NCBI RefSeq assembly: GCF_964204645.1
Contig: NC_134035.1
Coordinates: 1,688,001-1,752,000 of the forward strand
DNA from: Tubulanus polymorphus
Lineage: Eukaryota > Nemertea > Palaeonemertea > Tubulaniformes > Tubulanidae
Direction: 5' to 3'
DNA: 64,000 nucleotides
The position numbers and the translations under genes are program-made. Shown here one piece after another: positions 25,501 through 37,718 of the stretch (the first letter of the stretch is position 1; each line of letters starts with the position of its first letter). Under the pieces are notes generated by a model that did not search any database, had not been told where the DNA came from, and worked only from the letters and a program-made list of their open reading frames with translations.

Positions 25501-28500
25501 AGGTAAAATATCTCTGCCCCGCGACGAGATTAGATTTTTAAAAATTGCAGCAAATGAATAGAAGATATATAGAAAATCCAACTCTTATATAATGAAAGAT
25601 AAAGTCCAAAGTGTTTCCTTTCAGCTATAAATTTATTCATCCAACGTTTCGACTTTATCCTGATAGTCATATTCTGGAACGAAAAGATAGAAGAATAATA
25701 GATAAATTTATTGGTATTTTGTTTGCTGTATATTTCAGTGTTCTGTCGAAGGTTGTGATTGGGCGTTCACGACAAATTACAGACTCAGACGCCACGAAGA
25801 GTGTCACCAAAAAGTAAAAGGATACAAGGTTAGTTTTGTAAACAACTTCATTATAAGTAGAATCGATGGACTGTTTGAAATAGCTGTTAGTCTTACAGCC
25901 CATGAGACAGTTGCTCAAAAATTAGTTACAAATAACTGGCTGGGGCGGGTTGCTCAAAAGTTGGTTAGAGTTAACCAGTGGATAGTTGATATGGTGACAA
26001 TTGAAATTTCATTGTTACTATGGCATTTAACGGCCGGTTATCTTTAACCAACATATGAGCAACTGGCCCCTGGTGGATAAATACCATAGTAACAATGAAT
26101 TTTTAATTGTCACTTCGACAACTATCCACTGGATAACTCTGGTTAACTCTAACCAACTTTTCAGTAACCGGCCAGTGAAGCCTTGTTACAACAAACTCCA
26201 GGTGACCAGAAAATATGTATTTGGTACTTTGTTACGTCCAGCCGGTTTTATCGTCTTATTGGGCACATAATTCTTGATTATATAAGATAAATCCATTATA
26301 TCTGAGTTCTTCACGACATGTGGCTATACTGTATTCGTTATCTGGTTTAAATTGTCATCTAATTTGTGTTAAATGTTTATATCTTATAATTCGTATTTTA
26401 TGTTGCAGTGCGATAAACCGGATTGCGGTAAAACATTCACGACAATTTACAATTTGAATACGCACAAACGTTTACACGACCGCGAGAACAACGAATGTCC
26501 GGCGCCCGACTGCGGAAAAATGTTCAGCAGTAAACATAAACTAGAAATGCACCTGCGAGTTCATCCCGGTTATGAGAAATTGTACAAGTAAGTTAATTAA
26601 TTGTCCTGTTGACAGCGTATTTGCATGGCAACAATTTTCTTCGCAAGAGGCAACCGATTGTAGCAATGATGAGTCGGCATTGCGTAAATTAGAGAAGGGA
26701 AATTTTAAAAGATTGGTTTGCAATAATCCGAGACAATCAACTCTACTGTTATTATTACTAAAGAGTAGACTTAGTACTCAATCTCATCAAAAACTAACAG
26801 AAAGTTAATCTACTCTCTGAACCATTCTGCAAGGATCCTAACCCGCATAATCCTAAAAATGCAATGAAATATGTAATCAGTTCATTTCTATAGCTGCCAG
26901 GTGTGTCATGTTTTGGTAAAATTGATCAGGTTTATATAGACAGAATGATTTGATATATTGTAGTTTTCCTCATGTAGAAATAGTAGAATGTTTTATGTAA
27001 AATTGATCAGAATTTTGTAAACAGAATGATTTGACATAATCTAGGTGTCCTCACGTAGAACTAGTAGAATGTTTTATATAACAAGAATAATTCGTCGTAT
27101 TGCAGGTGTCCTCACGAGGGTTGCCCGCGCGTATTCAACTCGTTGAACTGTATATCGTCTCACGCGCGCGTACACCAGACCACGTCTCAGCCGTTGACGT
27201 GCGAACAATGCGGTAAACAATTCGAACGTTACTGTCGTCTGAAACAACACATGCGTATGCACACCGGCGAGAAACCATATCACTGCACGTTCGAGGTCAG
27301 TTTTACTAAATCAACAAAAAAAAAGAAAGACTCTATTTATATCGATACCTGTGCATGTTTTGTTATGGCATTCAACAGTGAAGTTGTAGCTAATGAAAAC
27401 TCACAGTAGATTTGTAGAAACAGAATCAATCAAATACTCTATTTATATTGATACCTGTGCATGTTTTGTTATGGCATTCAACAGTGAAGTTGTAGCTAAT
27501 GAAAACTCACAGTAGATTTGTAGAAACAGAATCAATCAAATACTCTATTTATATTGATACCTGTGCATGTTTTGTTATGGCATTCAACAGTGAAGTTGTA
27601 GCTAATGAAAACTCACAGTAGATTTGTAGAAACAGAATCAATCAAATACTCTATTTATATTGATACCTGTGCATGTTTTGTTATGGCATTCAACAGTGAA
27701 GTTGTAGCTAATGAAAACTCACAGTAGATTTGTAGAAACAGAATCAATCAAATACTCTATTTATATTGATACCTGTGCACGTTTTGTTACGGCGTTCAAT
27801 AGCTAAGTTGTAGCATATTAGTTGCTCAAAAGTTGGTTAGAGTTAATGATTGGATAGTTGACATAGTAACAATCACAAGTTCATTGTTACTACGTAATTC
27901 ATCCGCCGGTTAAAAGTCACCGTTGAGCAACCGCGGCCTCGAGGGGGTTAATGATTGAAATCATTTAGTTATGCAAATATGTTCAATATTTCGATGTATT
28001 ATGGTGGATATCTTAAAACAATTGTGAAGTTGTTGCTCGTATCAATGATGTCTGTATGCGCGGTGATGTATTCCTGTAGAAATGGAGTCGATAATTTAAC
28101 GATAATTTTCTGATTGTTATTCAGGGTTGCGGTTGGTCGTTTGCGACAGCTAGTAAACTGACTCGACACCAGCGAAAACACACTGGCGAACGTAAATACG
28201 TGTGTATGATCTGTAATAAAGGGTTCATGCGTTCCGAACATCTGAAGGGTCATCTCATTACGCACAACGGAAACAGGCCGTTTATCTGCCCCGTCGAAGG
28301 TACGTATCGATTTTAAGTTTAAGTCGCTTGACCAAATTTTTGGCCGGACAATGACTGGCCCAGTTTTTGGTACAGTGCGTTGCAAGCCCTTACGGTCCCA
28401 GTCATTGCTGGGCTGACAATCAAAATCTAATCATCAATTGTGACGAATCCAGACCACAGTATTAAAGATTAATGCTAACAATACCTCAGTAATAGTGCCG

Positions 28501-31500
28501 AATTTTAGGCCCGACAATGACCGGCCCAGTTTTGAGATGGGTGTTGACGCGATCCAAAACTCTTAGGAGAATGGACGTATTGGACAAAAGATACACCCAA
28601 AACCTTTGATTAAAGGGTGAAAGTTTACTGATAGATAAATGCCATAGTTTAGATTTAAATTGCAATTTTCCATGGTATTAGTTCAATTATTAGTTCATGG
28701 CATTAGTTCACCATTTTCCTCTCTAACCTACTTTTAATCAACCTGCCCCCCCCCTACTGTTGATATTCATTCACAGATCTTATGACAAATGTTTTCTCAT
28801 TCGACATTCTTGCAGGATGTGATTGTAAATTCACGGCGCGCAGCAGTTTGTACGTGCATATGAAAAAACACGACCAGTCGGGCGAAAAGATTATATACCA
28901 CTGTCCGTTAGAGGGCTGCTTGAAAAAATACGGCACGAAGGCCAGCTTGCGCAATCACATCAATAAACATTTGACCCTTCAAACGTCTTTATCAGGTATG
29001 TAATAATCTGAAGTACATTTGTAAGTTCAACCTCATTCATATATATTTCATACTCATCTATTTATATTTTATTCAAGGATCCGGTGAAATCAATATTTGG
29101 CCGTCGCTGCTCGCCGACGAGGAGACATTAGCTACCGAATCGCTTCACGTGTCGTCGTCATCGTCGTCGCCGTTGAAAGATGGCGCCGGCGTACAGACGT
29201 TGCAGCAATGTTTGTCGAGTAATGGCGTCTTGACACCGGCTAATATCAACCCAGCCGAATATATTCAGTCGGGTAAGAATGAAAAACAAACTCTTGATTT
29301 GATAATTGTCTTCAAATGAAAAAACACAGAGTCCCTATGCCTCCTTGATTCTTGGAAAACTCCTTCAATACCAAAAATATTTTTCAAGGACCTTGAAAAT
29401 CCTTGAATTTGAAAAAAATTCCCAAAGGTCCTTGAAAACTCCATAAATTTTGAGGAGTGAGTAAGCTAATTTCAAAATTGAGTCCAGGAACTGGGTACTC
29501 AACTGTGGAACTACCGTCTTCATTGTCCTATAGTTATAATAGAAAATGTACGAATAAGTATTTGATTTTAAAGCTTTACCAACAACCGAGAATGTTCTAG
29601 TGACCACAGCTTTACAACAGCAGCAACAGAGTCTAATAACGCAGCCACTGTTCGTCAGCGGAGATATCGGACATTATTCGACCTCCTCGACTACGGAGTC
29701 GACCGCTATCGGTAGCAACAGCAGCGCGACCGCGTTACTAGTCACCGCACAACAGATGCAAACACCTCAATACGTTAAAATCGAAGCCCCGCCATCAGCC
29801 ACCGTGCATCAAGGTTCGTTCTGCAGTGTGTATACCACTGATTACCCCTAAACGTTCAGACTAACTTTCTCATCGTGAACAGCTTATTCTGTTGCAATTC
29901 ATCTACTATATCAAGGGCAGATTCAATTTAAATCTACTTTCCAGAGAATTTTGCATAGAAAGTTAAGAATAAATTGAAATAGGCCCAGAAAAAGGCCAGA
30001 ATAGTTCAATTTTAACCTAAATTTTCCAAAGTTCCATAATTTTTAAGCGTTAATGATAATAATAATAAGCGTTCAGTCAATGCGATTGTTTTCATTGTTT
30101 CAGAGGTCGACCAGTTGATCACTGTACCGCCGGTACGCGATGAAGAAGGCTCGGCTCGAACGGATTTCCACAGCAACAAACTGATGAGCGATTTAGCGAA
30201 GAAACGTCGACAGATGATGAAAGAAAACGGTTCAACTCTGGGCGTTATCAGTCTGCAAGGTATGTGTAGGTTGGGTCGTATCTACATGTCAACTTAACAT
30301 GTTCGGTGTGTCTACACCACAGTGCGGTGTATAAATCAATGCAGTACACTAGATTTTGGAATCTGATGGAAGCTAGTACACCACATCACGGTGTATTGAT
30401 GTTGAGTAGTTAGATTTTATCTCTATTGCAACATAGCAGCGCCTTTCAAACATAGTGAAATATTAGTAACTCGGACACATTGCACCGCGGTGTAGACACA
30501 CTATAGCGGTTTGCCCGTTGTTCAACACACTGGGGTGGAATCTTTAAAGATTTTTTGAAATTATCTCCAGCACTTTAGGGTATTAATTAGTAATAGTTAA
30601 TGAGCATTAAACTGTGAACTAAGCCAAACTGAACTCTTATTCAATAGTTGTATTTTTGATTTTTGTAACAGAAGCGATTCAGAAGAGTCGCGAACATCAG
30701 CTGCAAATATTATCAGACACTTCACCGATGTCGTCGATGGCCTCTTCATTGTACAGTTCGTCCGATTTGATGGCGTCTCAAGCGATTACATTCCGGGATC
30801 CTGAAACCGGCGTCACTTACGTTACAACTCAATTATTGCAGGTAACATACACGTTTATTGCCATTTCTCTCAATTGGAATAGTACTAATTCTAGTTGAAC
30901 AGTTGCGATTTTTAAGTCCTGAATTGGTCGTATTTATTTTTTAAGCCCCAGGTTCCAGATGTGCCGGTCTTAGACCTAAATCATAAAATCGTCTTAAATC
31001 ATAAACTGTGATTGGTGTTATGTTGATAGATTTAGTCTACAATCAAAATAGTCTTGTGCGAAGTTGCTAAAATGGGTATTGGACCTTAGAATTGGTCTTG
31101 GATCGAAGGCTGGACCCTTGTCCGTGTCCACTGTCAATAAGGATTAAGTTATGAATCTAGCTTAAATCATAAAAAAAGCTAAAATCAGTGCAAATTTTTC
31201 TGATTTTAATCCAATGATAACTTTTCTTTGCGTCAATAATTAAATAATTTTAATTTCTGTTAATTCGTCGAAGCGAATTAACGCGATTCTTACGTTCGAA
31301 GTTAAAACGATCGATTTTCCGTTTCTGTATTCGTTCAGGATGATCCTCCGAATCCGACTCTGCCCGTTTACGAAGACGACAGCGAACTTTCCCCGGGCGT
31401 CGACCACGACTTCAAAACCGTATTGTTGCACTCGGACGACAGTCACCACGGCAACATCGAATTTCCGAACACAACGATCAACCTTCAAGATCTCGGGTTT

Positions 31501-31506
31501 ACATAA
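22527..31506 (+). CDS. ZXDC: Ten-zinc-finger transcription factor, ZXD family
   Basis: Fifteen exons join in phase to 1090 codons: 22527-22803, 23362-24179, 24482-24620, 24922-25079, 25338-25502, 25739-25828, 26409-26587, 27106-27295, 28125-28299, 28816-28995, 29078-29272, 29601-29813, 30104-30259, 30672-30841, 31339-31506. Residues about 490-785 hold ten C2H2 fingers in the ZXD order, mostly split one or two per exon; GCGWSF, RSEHLKGHLITH and FTARSSLYVHMKKH match ZXDC closely. The N-terminal 460 residues are acidic and Ser/Asp-rich; the C-terminus is Gln/Ser-rich and ends in TINLQDLGFT. Human ZXDC (858 aa) partners CIITA in MHC class II transcription; an invertebrate role is unknown. An ATG at 22554 is an alternative start. 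An overlapping upstream ORF (22511-22564) could limit translation. Confidence 0.92.
24192..24359. mobile_element. Palindromic element with tRNA B-box-like arms, ZXD intron 2
   Basis: Right arm 24320-24359 reads ATCAGGTTCGAATCCCTGCC then GAGGGAGGATGG; left arm 24192-24232 is its inverted copy (ATCAGGTTTGAATCCCTGAC). GGTTCGAATCC is a perfect RNA polymerase III B box, and both arms carry it facing outwards. No A box or full tRNA fold is seen. It begins 12 bp after exon 2. Confidence 0.6.
25636..25680 (-). ncRNA. Decayed hammerhead motif, ZXD intron 5
   Basis: Minus strand has CAGAATA where the core should read CUGANGA, an imperfect stem II (GACTATCAGGATAAAGTC) and intact GAAACGTT. Clearly related to the 13355-13401 motif, but two core changes should abolish cleavage. 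Confidence 0.5.
25939..26180. mobile_element. Two abutting elements of the TTGCTCAAAAGTTGGTTAG family
   Basis: The first, 25939-26072, has 38-bp imperfect inverted ends (CTGGGGCGGGTTGCTC / GAGCAACTGGCCCCTGG). The second follows in inverted orientation, ending TAACCAACTTTTCAGTAACCGGCCAG. A third copy is at 27819-27943. All are in ZXD introns. Confidence 0.6.
26914..27071. repeat. About 78-bp duplication preceding the exon-8 acceptor of the ZXD gene
   Basis: TTTTRTGTAAAATTGATCAG through GTAGAAMTAGTAGAATG occurs twice in tandem, and a partial third copy runs into the true acceptor at 27105. The second copy contains TAGGTGTCCTCACG, a duplicate of the first bases of exon 8 (GTGTCCTCACG). Confidence 0.65.
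27329..27800. repeat. 106-bp tandem repeat, about 4.4 copies, ZXD intron 8
   Basis: TACTCTATTTATATTGATACC recurs every 106 bp at 27435, 27541, 27647 and 27753 with near-perfect identity; a first diverged copy starts at 27329. Young array, wholly intronic. Confidence 0.9.
27819..27943. mobile_element. TTGCTCAAAAGTTGGTTAG element, third copy
   Basis: Starts TTGCTCAAAAGTTGGTTAGAGTTAA and ends CCGTTGAGCAACCGCGGCC; the same family as 25939-26072, inserted at the end of the 106-bp array. Confidence 0.6.
28338..28530. repeat. Repeated GGCCGGACAATGACTGGCCCAG motif, ZXD intron 9
   Basis: GGCCGGACAATGACTGGCCCAG near 28340 and GGCCCGACAATGACCGGCCCAG near 28508 flank about 150 bp. Possibly ends of one more small element. 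Confidence 0.35.
30308..30580 (+). repeat. Dispersed CACCGCAGTGCGGTGTA repeat, copy 2, ZXD intron 13
   Basis: Same order of phrases as 11584-11820: TACACCACAGTGCGGTGTA, CAGCGCCTTTCAAACAT, GCACCGCGGTGTAGACA, CACTGGGGTGGAATCTT. Confidence 0.75.
30945..31135. mobile_element. Likely small inverted-repeat element, ZXD intron 14
   Basis: Left CCCAGGTTCCAGATGTGCCGGTCTTAGACC and right GGTCTTGGATCGAAGGCTGGACCC are partly inverted; interior has TCTTAAATCATAAA phrases. Weak relation to the CCGGTTCCATAGTC family. Confidence 0.35.
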
Positions 31507-33461
31507 AACGAACGACGATGACCGTGAATTATCACCTGCACGAACATGACAACTGAAATGATAGTATTAACTAAATTTTGGGCATTGATCGCCGGTCAGC
31601 TTCGATTAACCTCGAATGCTAATCGGTATTTTCTCTCTTTTTAACTCTGCTTCAATCGAGGGGTTCCGGGGGGTTCGACCATCATCGCCTGTCCGTCTGT
31701 CAACTCTAACTTTCAAATTCCTTAAGTATTAATCCTATCTTTCCGAAACTTGGTGTATTTTATCTACGGATATATATATGCCTCTCATTTTTGAGAACTT
31801 CGTAGTGATTGTTTGGGAAAATTTCAATACTATTCAAGTCATTGGATATATAAACTACTTGGGTTTCGATGGATAAGTAACTGTCTAATTCAATCGGGAA
31901 AAAACCCTAAAATATGAAGAAAAACTTAGAGAGTTGTGATGTTTCAATTGAACTTTATGAGCAGTTTTGAAAATTGCTTATTATAGAATTGAATCGAAAT
32001 GCCAAATACTTTTGTAGTCTTTTCTTCGAATTGTGAGTTTTTTCTGCAACTACTATCAGTTGACAGGCTGTGTTTTACTCTTTCTAAAGTTCCTCGAAAT
32101 CATCGTTTTAAATCAAACAACTGAGATGATGACGAAGCGTGCGTGCGTGCGCATTCCTAGATAAAACTAGAAAATAATCTACATCGTCGCTCAAGCATTC
32201 ACAGTTTGAAATGTGACTATATTGTTTGAAAACATCGTAAATGAACAAATTCTAACAAGGTCTCTCATGTGTCAAATGAGAAAGATCCCAGTTCTTTTAC
32301 TGTATTTAGTATTAAGGCTAATCATTTGAAGGCTGTACAAATAATTAGATATCAGTAAATTGTCAGAGAGATTAGTCGAATAAAAGGCTCTTATCCGTGT
32401 TAGCTGTTGATGAATTAAAAATCCCTCAATAGAATTTATCAAAATGAAACTACTGAGTTATGGCTTAAACAGTCGATGACTGCGGTGGTTTCATCAATTT
32501 CCTCGCATAGAATTCTATCGTGTGACTTTCATTTATCAATCGAGAAGTTTTCACTACCTTCATAGCGAAATGTAACTTTCAAAAAAGGGGTTGGAGTTAG
32601 AGAATTGTGGTTCCCAGTTCTCTGCAGACGTAAAATTTGACCGGAATTTTACTCAATCTCGTCTGTCGTAGGAACTAAAAATCAACGCATAATATGTGTC
32701 ATGAGAATGTGTGAATGCGTGGCAGCATTTGATAAACCACTGCCAGTCTATGGTGATTTGAAATAAATCGGCAGATTCTGATCATCCACGGGCGGATCTA
32801 GGGTCCGATTCACAGGGACAGGTGTACCCCCAAAATAGGGCATGTCATATATTGAAAAGGGCACCGTGAAAGAAAGCTTATTGGAAAACATTAACTCATT
32901 TTTTCGAAATGCAGAGGACACTTAGGGGTACGCACCACCTGCACCCTTCCGATCCACCCCGTCATCAGCACCCGATACTAATTTTCACCCCTGCTGCTAA
33001 AGGTATTAGTTGCAAATTTGAAAATCTGATCCAATAGGATTTAAAACCGAAGCGAGCTGCGCGGCTTACGTTGTGTTCTCGCGCATTTCAACGGGGACGT
33101 CATTTGAACTTCCTTCGCGCGATCACAAATATCTGTGCAAGGTCACATGTGTGTATTGTAAACGTGAAACGATGCACTGTTCTTGTTGCATTGAACAATA
33201 CACTGATGGTGTTCTTGGCTTGATATGAAACAATGCAGTATTTGTGAGACACTGCTTTCTATTCTAGCGGTGAAAATATTACCGGTAGATAGAAAAAAAA
33301 CAATGCGCTATTCTTCTGCGTTGTAACTGTGGAAATATGAAATATTGAAAAAAACGAAACAAAATCCCTTCAGGTAGAAAACGGTCTGATCAGAATGTAC
33401 TGATTTATTTCGAATGGCTTTGCATATGATGTATATATAAAAACAACATGTAACGCCTCTG

Positions 33462-33463
<2 letters not shown>

Positions 33464-33520
<57 letters not shown>
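33464..33520. repeat. (TA)n microsatellite
   Basis: Uninterrupted TA run of about 27 units, followed by a short GTATGAATAGATATATATA tail. Confidence 0.9.
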
Positions 33521-33523
<3 letters not shown>

Positions 33524-33839
33524 AATAGATATATATATATAAATACCATAGAAATCGGGTAAAATGATTATACTGAAAAAGTTACATCAGGTACAAAACT
33601 TTACAGGAGGCATTGATCGTCGACCAATCATCAGGAAGCATTTCTCTTTCTACACGAAATGCCGTCTGCTACCGGTAAACTGAAGTGTGTATACCAGTAT
33701 TCTAACTATACGCAGTACTTTATTCTTGCGGGATGTCTCTCTTCGGAGTGTAGAATATATGCATTTATAAAAACAAAATGATCAGATTTCAAGGAGCTCT
33801 TACCTCATCATGTATAGATATTTACTCCTTTTAACCATC

Positions 33840-34090
33840 CGTTTAGCAGGTACGCACGTTTTTTCAAAATTTTGGAACCCAGCTGCGGGTACAGAGTGTA
33901 CAGATATCCGGGGTACAATCGATGATAAACTCAGCCGCCCGACCCAATTGAAAGGGATCACTGGCTTCTCGTAAAATCCTGGGTTTGTGGGTTCAAATCC
34001 TGCTGTGGTTACGGAGTTTTTGGTGGTGACAATGGAGTTGTTCATTATCATCCATCCTGTCATGCGTACATGCTAAATCATGGATGGCTT
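33840..34090 (+). mobile_element. SINE-like unit with a tRNA B box
   Basis: GTGGGTTCAAATCCTGCTG contains a B box (GGTTCAAATCC), preceded about 40 bp upstream by GGATCACTGGCTTC, a weak A-box candidate. The antisense frame TAGFEPTNPGF is a common false ORF across tRNA-derived SINEs. Borders are approximate. Confidence 0.4.
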
Positions 34091-36825
34091 CTACGAAGGG
34101 AGGTCGCGTAACCTGAGAGAATATTGTAACTGAATAATCTTCCAGCAGTGTTTCACTCGACCTGCTCCAATATACTCGAGGAATATCGTAATACTTTCAT
34201 ACGTTACGATCCAGCGCGATCCGGATCGGTTGAATTTAGATTTCGATGTAGTCCTGAGTCCAGTCGACGTAAACACGCGTATAGATTATGCTGTTTAATC
34301 CAGTTTTCTCAAATGATCCGGATTAAGCCGATTTCGCTGTATAGAACTGTGGTACGTCATGTTGTCTGCTTCGGATTTTGTGCTGCTCGGACTTATTTGT
34401 GTTTAAATAGTTGTTTAAATGAGTCGTTTTCATTTTTCAGAATTACGATTATTTTCTTTTGAAGACGTAGAGTATTTGTTCCTTAACGCAACCGAGTACT
34501 CAGAACCGGTCTCAACTTGGTCAAATATCATAAGAATACATTTGAAAAAAGTTCTATTTGCCTGATTCTAGACCGGGTGATGATAAATTTACAGTCCTGA
34601 CGCTATAGATGTAGCAATCAGGCACATAGAGTAAATGTTTGGGTACCGGCACAACCACTGTGGCAAGTGAGGATCCCACTACGCGTGGCTAGTGGCACTG
34701 GGTTACCGCGCTTCAATTTCATGTACGTTTCAATTAAATTTGAATCCGCTTTTCCGATTAGTAAATCAGTTTTCAGTGCCTGAAAATCAATGAATTTTCA
34801 CTGCAAATACGAATATTTATTACACTCCAACCATTCCCATGGTATATGGAGGAAAAACAGTATTTACAATTATTTACAAAAACAGTAGATAAAAGCACTT
34901 TGAAACATAACAAACGTTATTTACAACATACTATTTACACACACTATTGGAGGGATCTATATACATCTAGACCTAATTTGATAAATTAAGCAAGTTTAAA
35001 AGTTGGATTTTTTAAAACATCAAGATTCCCGAAAGGTATTTGAATTTAGGTAGCTTTCACTGCGAATAGTGTATTGTTGCGCCCCCTGGTGTGTGCTGGT
35101 ACCTCATTGATAGTTTTGCATCGATGCCTGATATCAACTGCTAAGCAAACATTCCATAGTCGCGATGTCTTTCATTTTGTTACTGTGTTCAGCAGCTTGT
35201 GTCGCGCGTGCATTTCTTGATGGTCATGATTTTTTATCGACGAGAACAAAAATTTCAAGTCTCGTCACGCGCCGCAGCTGTTTACACACCACGTTCGATA
35301 TTAGATTTACTTCTAGCGTTTAGGAGTGATTTCCTACTCGTGTGTGTGTGTGAGGTGGCATTTATTATTTGCAATTCGGTTCGTTGTGTAGTATTTACCC
35401 CTGCTTATATTTGCCCCGCGAGCTGAAACAACGAATGAATTGAATGAAAAAAAAAATCCAGACTCGCGTCGTAACGTAAAACATAGGTTTCGCAGAACAG
35501 TTGCGGATTCAATTCCGTAGCGCGAATTGTTTTAAGTCGTTTGTGAATTACTTACGTCAAAAATTGGCCACTTCTCCCTACATACACCGGACAGACTTGA
35601 GTTTGACCAGTCTCAGAGCTCAATTACTCCCAGAAATATCAAAATATTCTCAAAATCAGAATAATTCCTAGTTCATTTTCAATCGAGCTGGTTTTGGTTA
35701 TTTGAAGCCAAGCGCACTGACAGCGAGAAAAACCTTGAAATAGGAATCAGACTAGACTACTGGCTACTGACTACCATTTGAGAGTAGTTTCCACTCTTTT
35801 TAAAGCTCAACTACTCCTAAAAACATGACTAGTTTCAGAGCTCAATTGCTCCTAGAAATATCAAAATACTGTCAAAGTCAGAATAATTCCTAGTTCATTT
35901 TCAATCGAGCTGGTTTTGGTTATTTGAAGCTTAGTGCACTCACAGCAAGAAAAACCTCGAAATAGGAAACAGACCCGACTACTGACTACTATTTGAGAGT
36001 AGTTTCAAAATACTCATAAAAATCTCTAATAATTTCTAGTTCGTTTTCGATGATTATACCACTGCTTTTGATGTAAAATTACTCTCAATTTTTGGGGAAA
36101 ACTTCTACAAATAGAGGCATATCGGGTAGTGGCGTTTGCCACCATGCTTAAAATTACGTACATTGGTAGGGTGACGGGAATACCAATAGGCATGTGCCAG
36201 CGCACTCGGTCTAATAGGTAGGGTTTGTAGCCACGCGATGTCCGTTGCGGAACATATCGTCAATGAGGTGCTCGCCGAGGCGATATTCGTGGAAAAAAAA
36301 GCTTTCAATGTTCTTGTTTATCTATCTCTCTATATATGAATAATAATTGTAAATAGTGTGATGTCGATCTATTGTAATGCAACAATCCCGGTGAATAATT
36401 GTTGTCCATGTTGTTTGTGAGATATCGTGTTATACAATGTATCATACATGCTTCGTCTATGTGTTTGTACGATTGTGTGTGAGAGACGCCGCGAACCTTT
36501 ACTCGAATTCTCAGCTGCTTTTTCGAAAAAGTCCTTTGCAGAGTTTTCGTCGCGCAACCCGGGATGCTGGATACTAAAACATTAGTAGAATCCGCATTAC
36601 TCGGTTACGGTTGATCTCGGAAGACTGCTCTAGTGGCGCGGTGAATTTGACTATGGTAGAAATTAATTTGGAAAAAAACTTTTTCCCTGATTGACAACTC
36701 TGTATCTGGTCAACTTAGTAGTGAAATAAGTCCCAACTCAATCAAGTAGTTAACTGAGTTGACTTGTCCTTATTTAGTACTTGTCAACTCGATGAGATTT
36801 ATTTGGAAGCCTGTTCCATTTCAAT

Positions 36826-37022
36826 GATTCTCAACTCGGTGAAATATTTACAGCAGTCTCAACGCTACCGAGTTAGTGCCTTGAGTGCCTTGATTCTAAA
36901 ACTCAGTGAAATATTAACTGCAGTCCCAAAGCTGCTGGGTTCCTCGATTCTTAACTGGGTGATATATTTACAGCGGTCCCAACGCTACAGAGTTCCCCGA
37001 TTCTCAATTCAATGAAATATTT
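36826..37022. repeat. About 62-bp minisatellite
   Basis: Three to four imperfect copies of GATTCTCAACTCGGTGAAATATTTACAGCAGTCCCAACGCTAC. A single related phrase (ATTCTCAACTCAGTGAAATATTTAC) occurs in LARGE intron 8 near 7750. Confidence 0.65.
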
Positions 37023-37225
37023 ATGTTCACAGTCATGAGAGTAAGGCGCAATTTACTATATTTCACTTGCCTTGCATCTCACTGGACCAATAAATTTTCT
37101 CAAAAGGCAGCAAGTGAATTCCGGGCGCTGAACAGTGACGTCGCCTCGTCATTACTACTTGAGTGTTGTTACAAGATGCTTATTGTACATCACATGAATT
37201 TGATGAAGAAAATATTTTGAATTTT

Positions 37226-37455
37226 GTCCGGAGGGGGGAGGGGGTATGCGATTAGAGCTAGGAGGGGGGAAGGGGGTATGCGATTAGAGCTAGGAGGGGG
37301 GAAGGGGGTATGCGATTAGAGCTAGGAGGGGGGTAAGGGGTATGCGATTAGAGCTAGGAGGGGGAAGGGGGTATGCGATTAGAGCTAGGAGGGGGGAAGG
37401 GGGTATGCGATTCGAGCTAGGAGGGGGAAGGGGGTATGCGATTCGAGCTAGGAGA
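37226..37455. repeat. G-rich minisatellite, 33-35 bp unit, about 7 copies
   Basis: Unit GGGGGAAGGGGGTATGCGATTAGAGCTAGGA. Each unit has two G-runs of five or more, so G-quadruplex formation is plausible. Confidence 0.85.
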
Positions 37456-37573
37456 TAATTTCGAGACAAAAAGTCTTGAACTTCACACGGAGTTCAAGTG
37501 CGTGGTTTCAGAGTTTGTTTGTCAACCAGTGCTGGAGACTTGCCGTACATAACTAACGAGAAAAGATGATCAG

Positions 37574-37718
37574 CTGGGGCCGGTTCCTCAGTTGAGACTT
37601 AAGTCCAAAAATGGTCTTAAATTCTAAGACTGGTCTGAAGTTGTTAGATTGGTTATAGAACTAACATGGTCTTAAATTGGTCTTAAGTCTAAGCCATGAC
37701 TATGGAACCGGCCCCTGG
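37574..37718. mobile_element. CTGGGGCCGGTTCC short palindromic element
   Basis: Left CTGGGGCCGGTTCCTCAGTTGAGACTTAAG, right inverted form ending CTATGGAACCGGCCCCTGG. Interior GGTCTTAAATTCTAAGACTGGTCT is itself palindromic. Same family as 16109-16254. Confidence 0.7.

Larger units (their letters stand above)
31507..34790. other. 3' flank of the ZXD gene, no further gene seen
   Basis: Probable ZXD 3' UTR runs from 31507; AATAAA hexamers at 32379-32384 and 32762-32767 are candidate polyadenylation signals, neither decisive. A fragment of the CAGGGGCGGATCC transposon family lies at about 32788-32960 (GGGCGGATCTAGGGT, GGGCATGTCATATATTG). No coding potential is recognised. Confidence 0.4.

Noticed and set aside
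30182-30216. CTGATGA ... GAAACGTC on the + strand, hammerhead-like
   Set aside because: Lies in a ZXD coding exon and the bases between do not pair as stem II.
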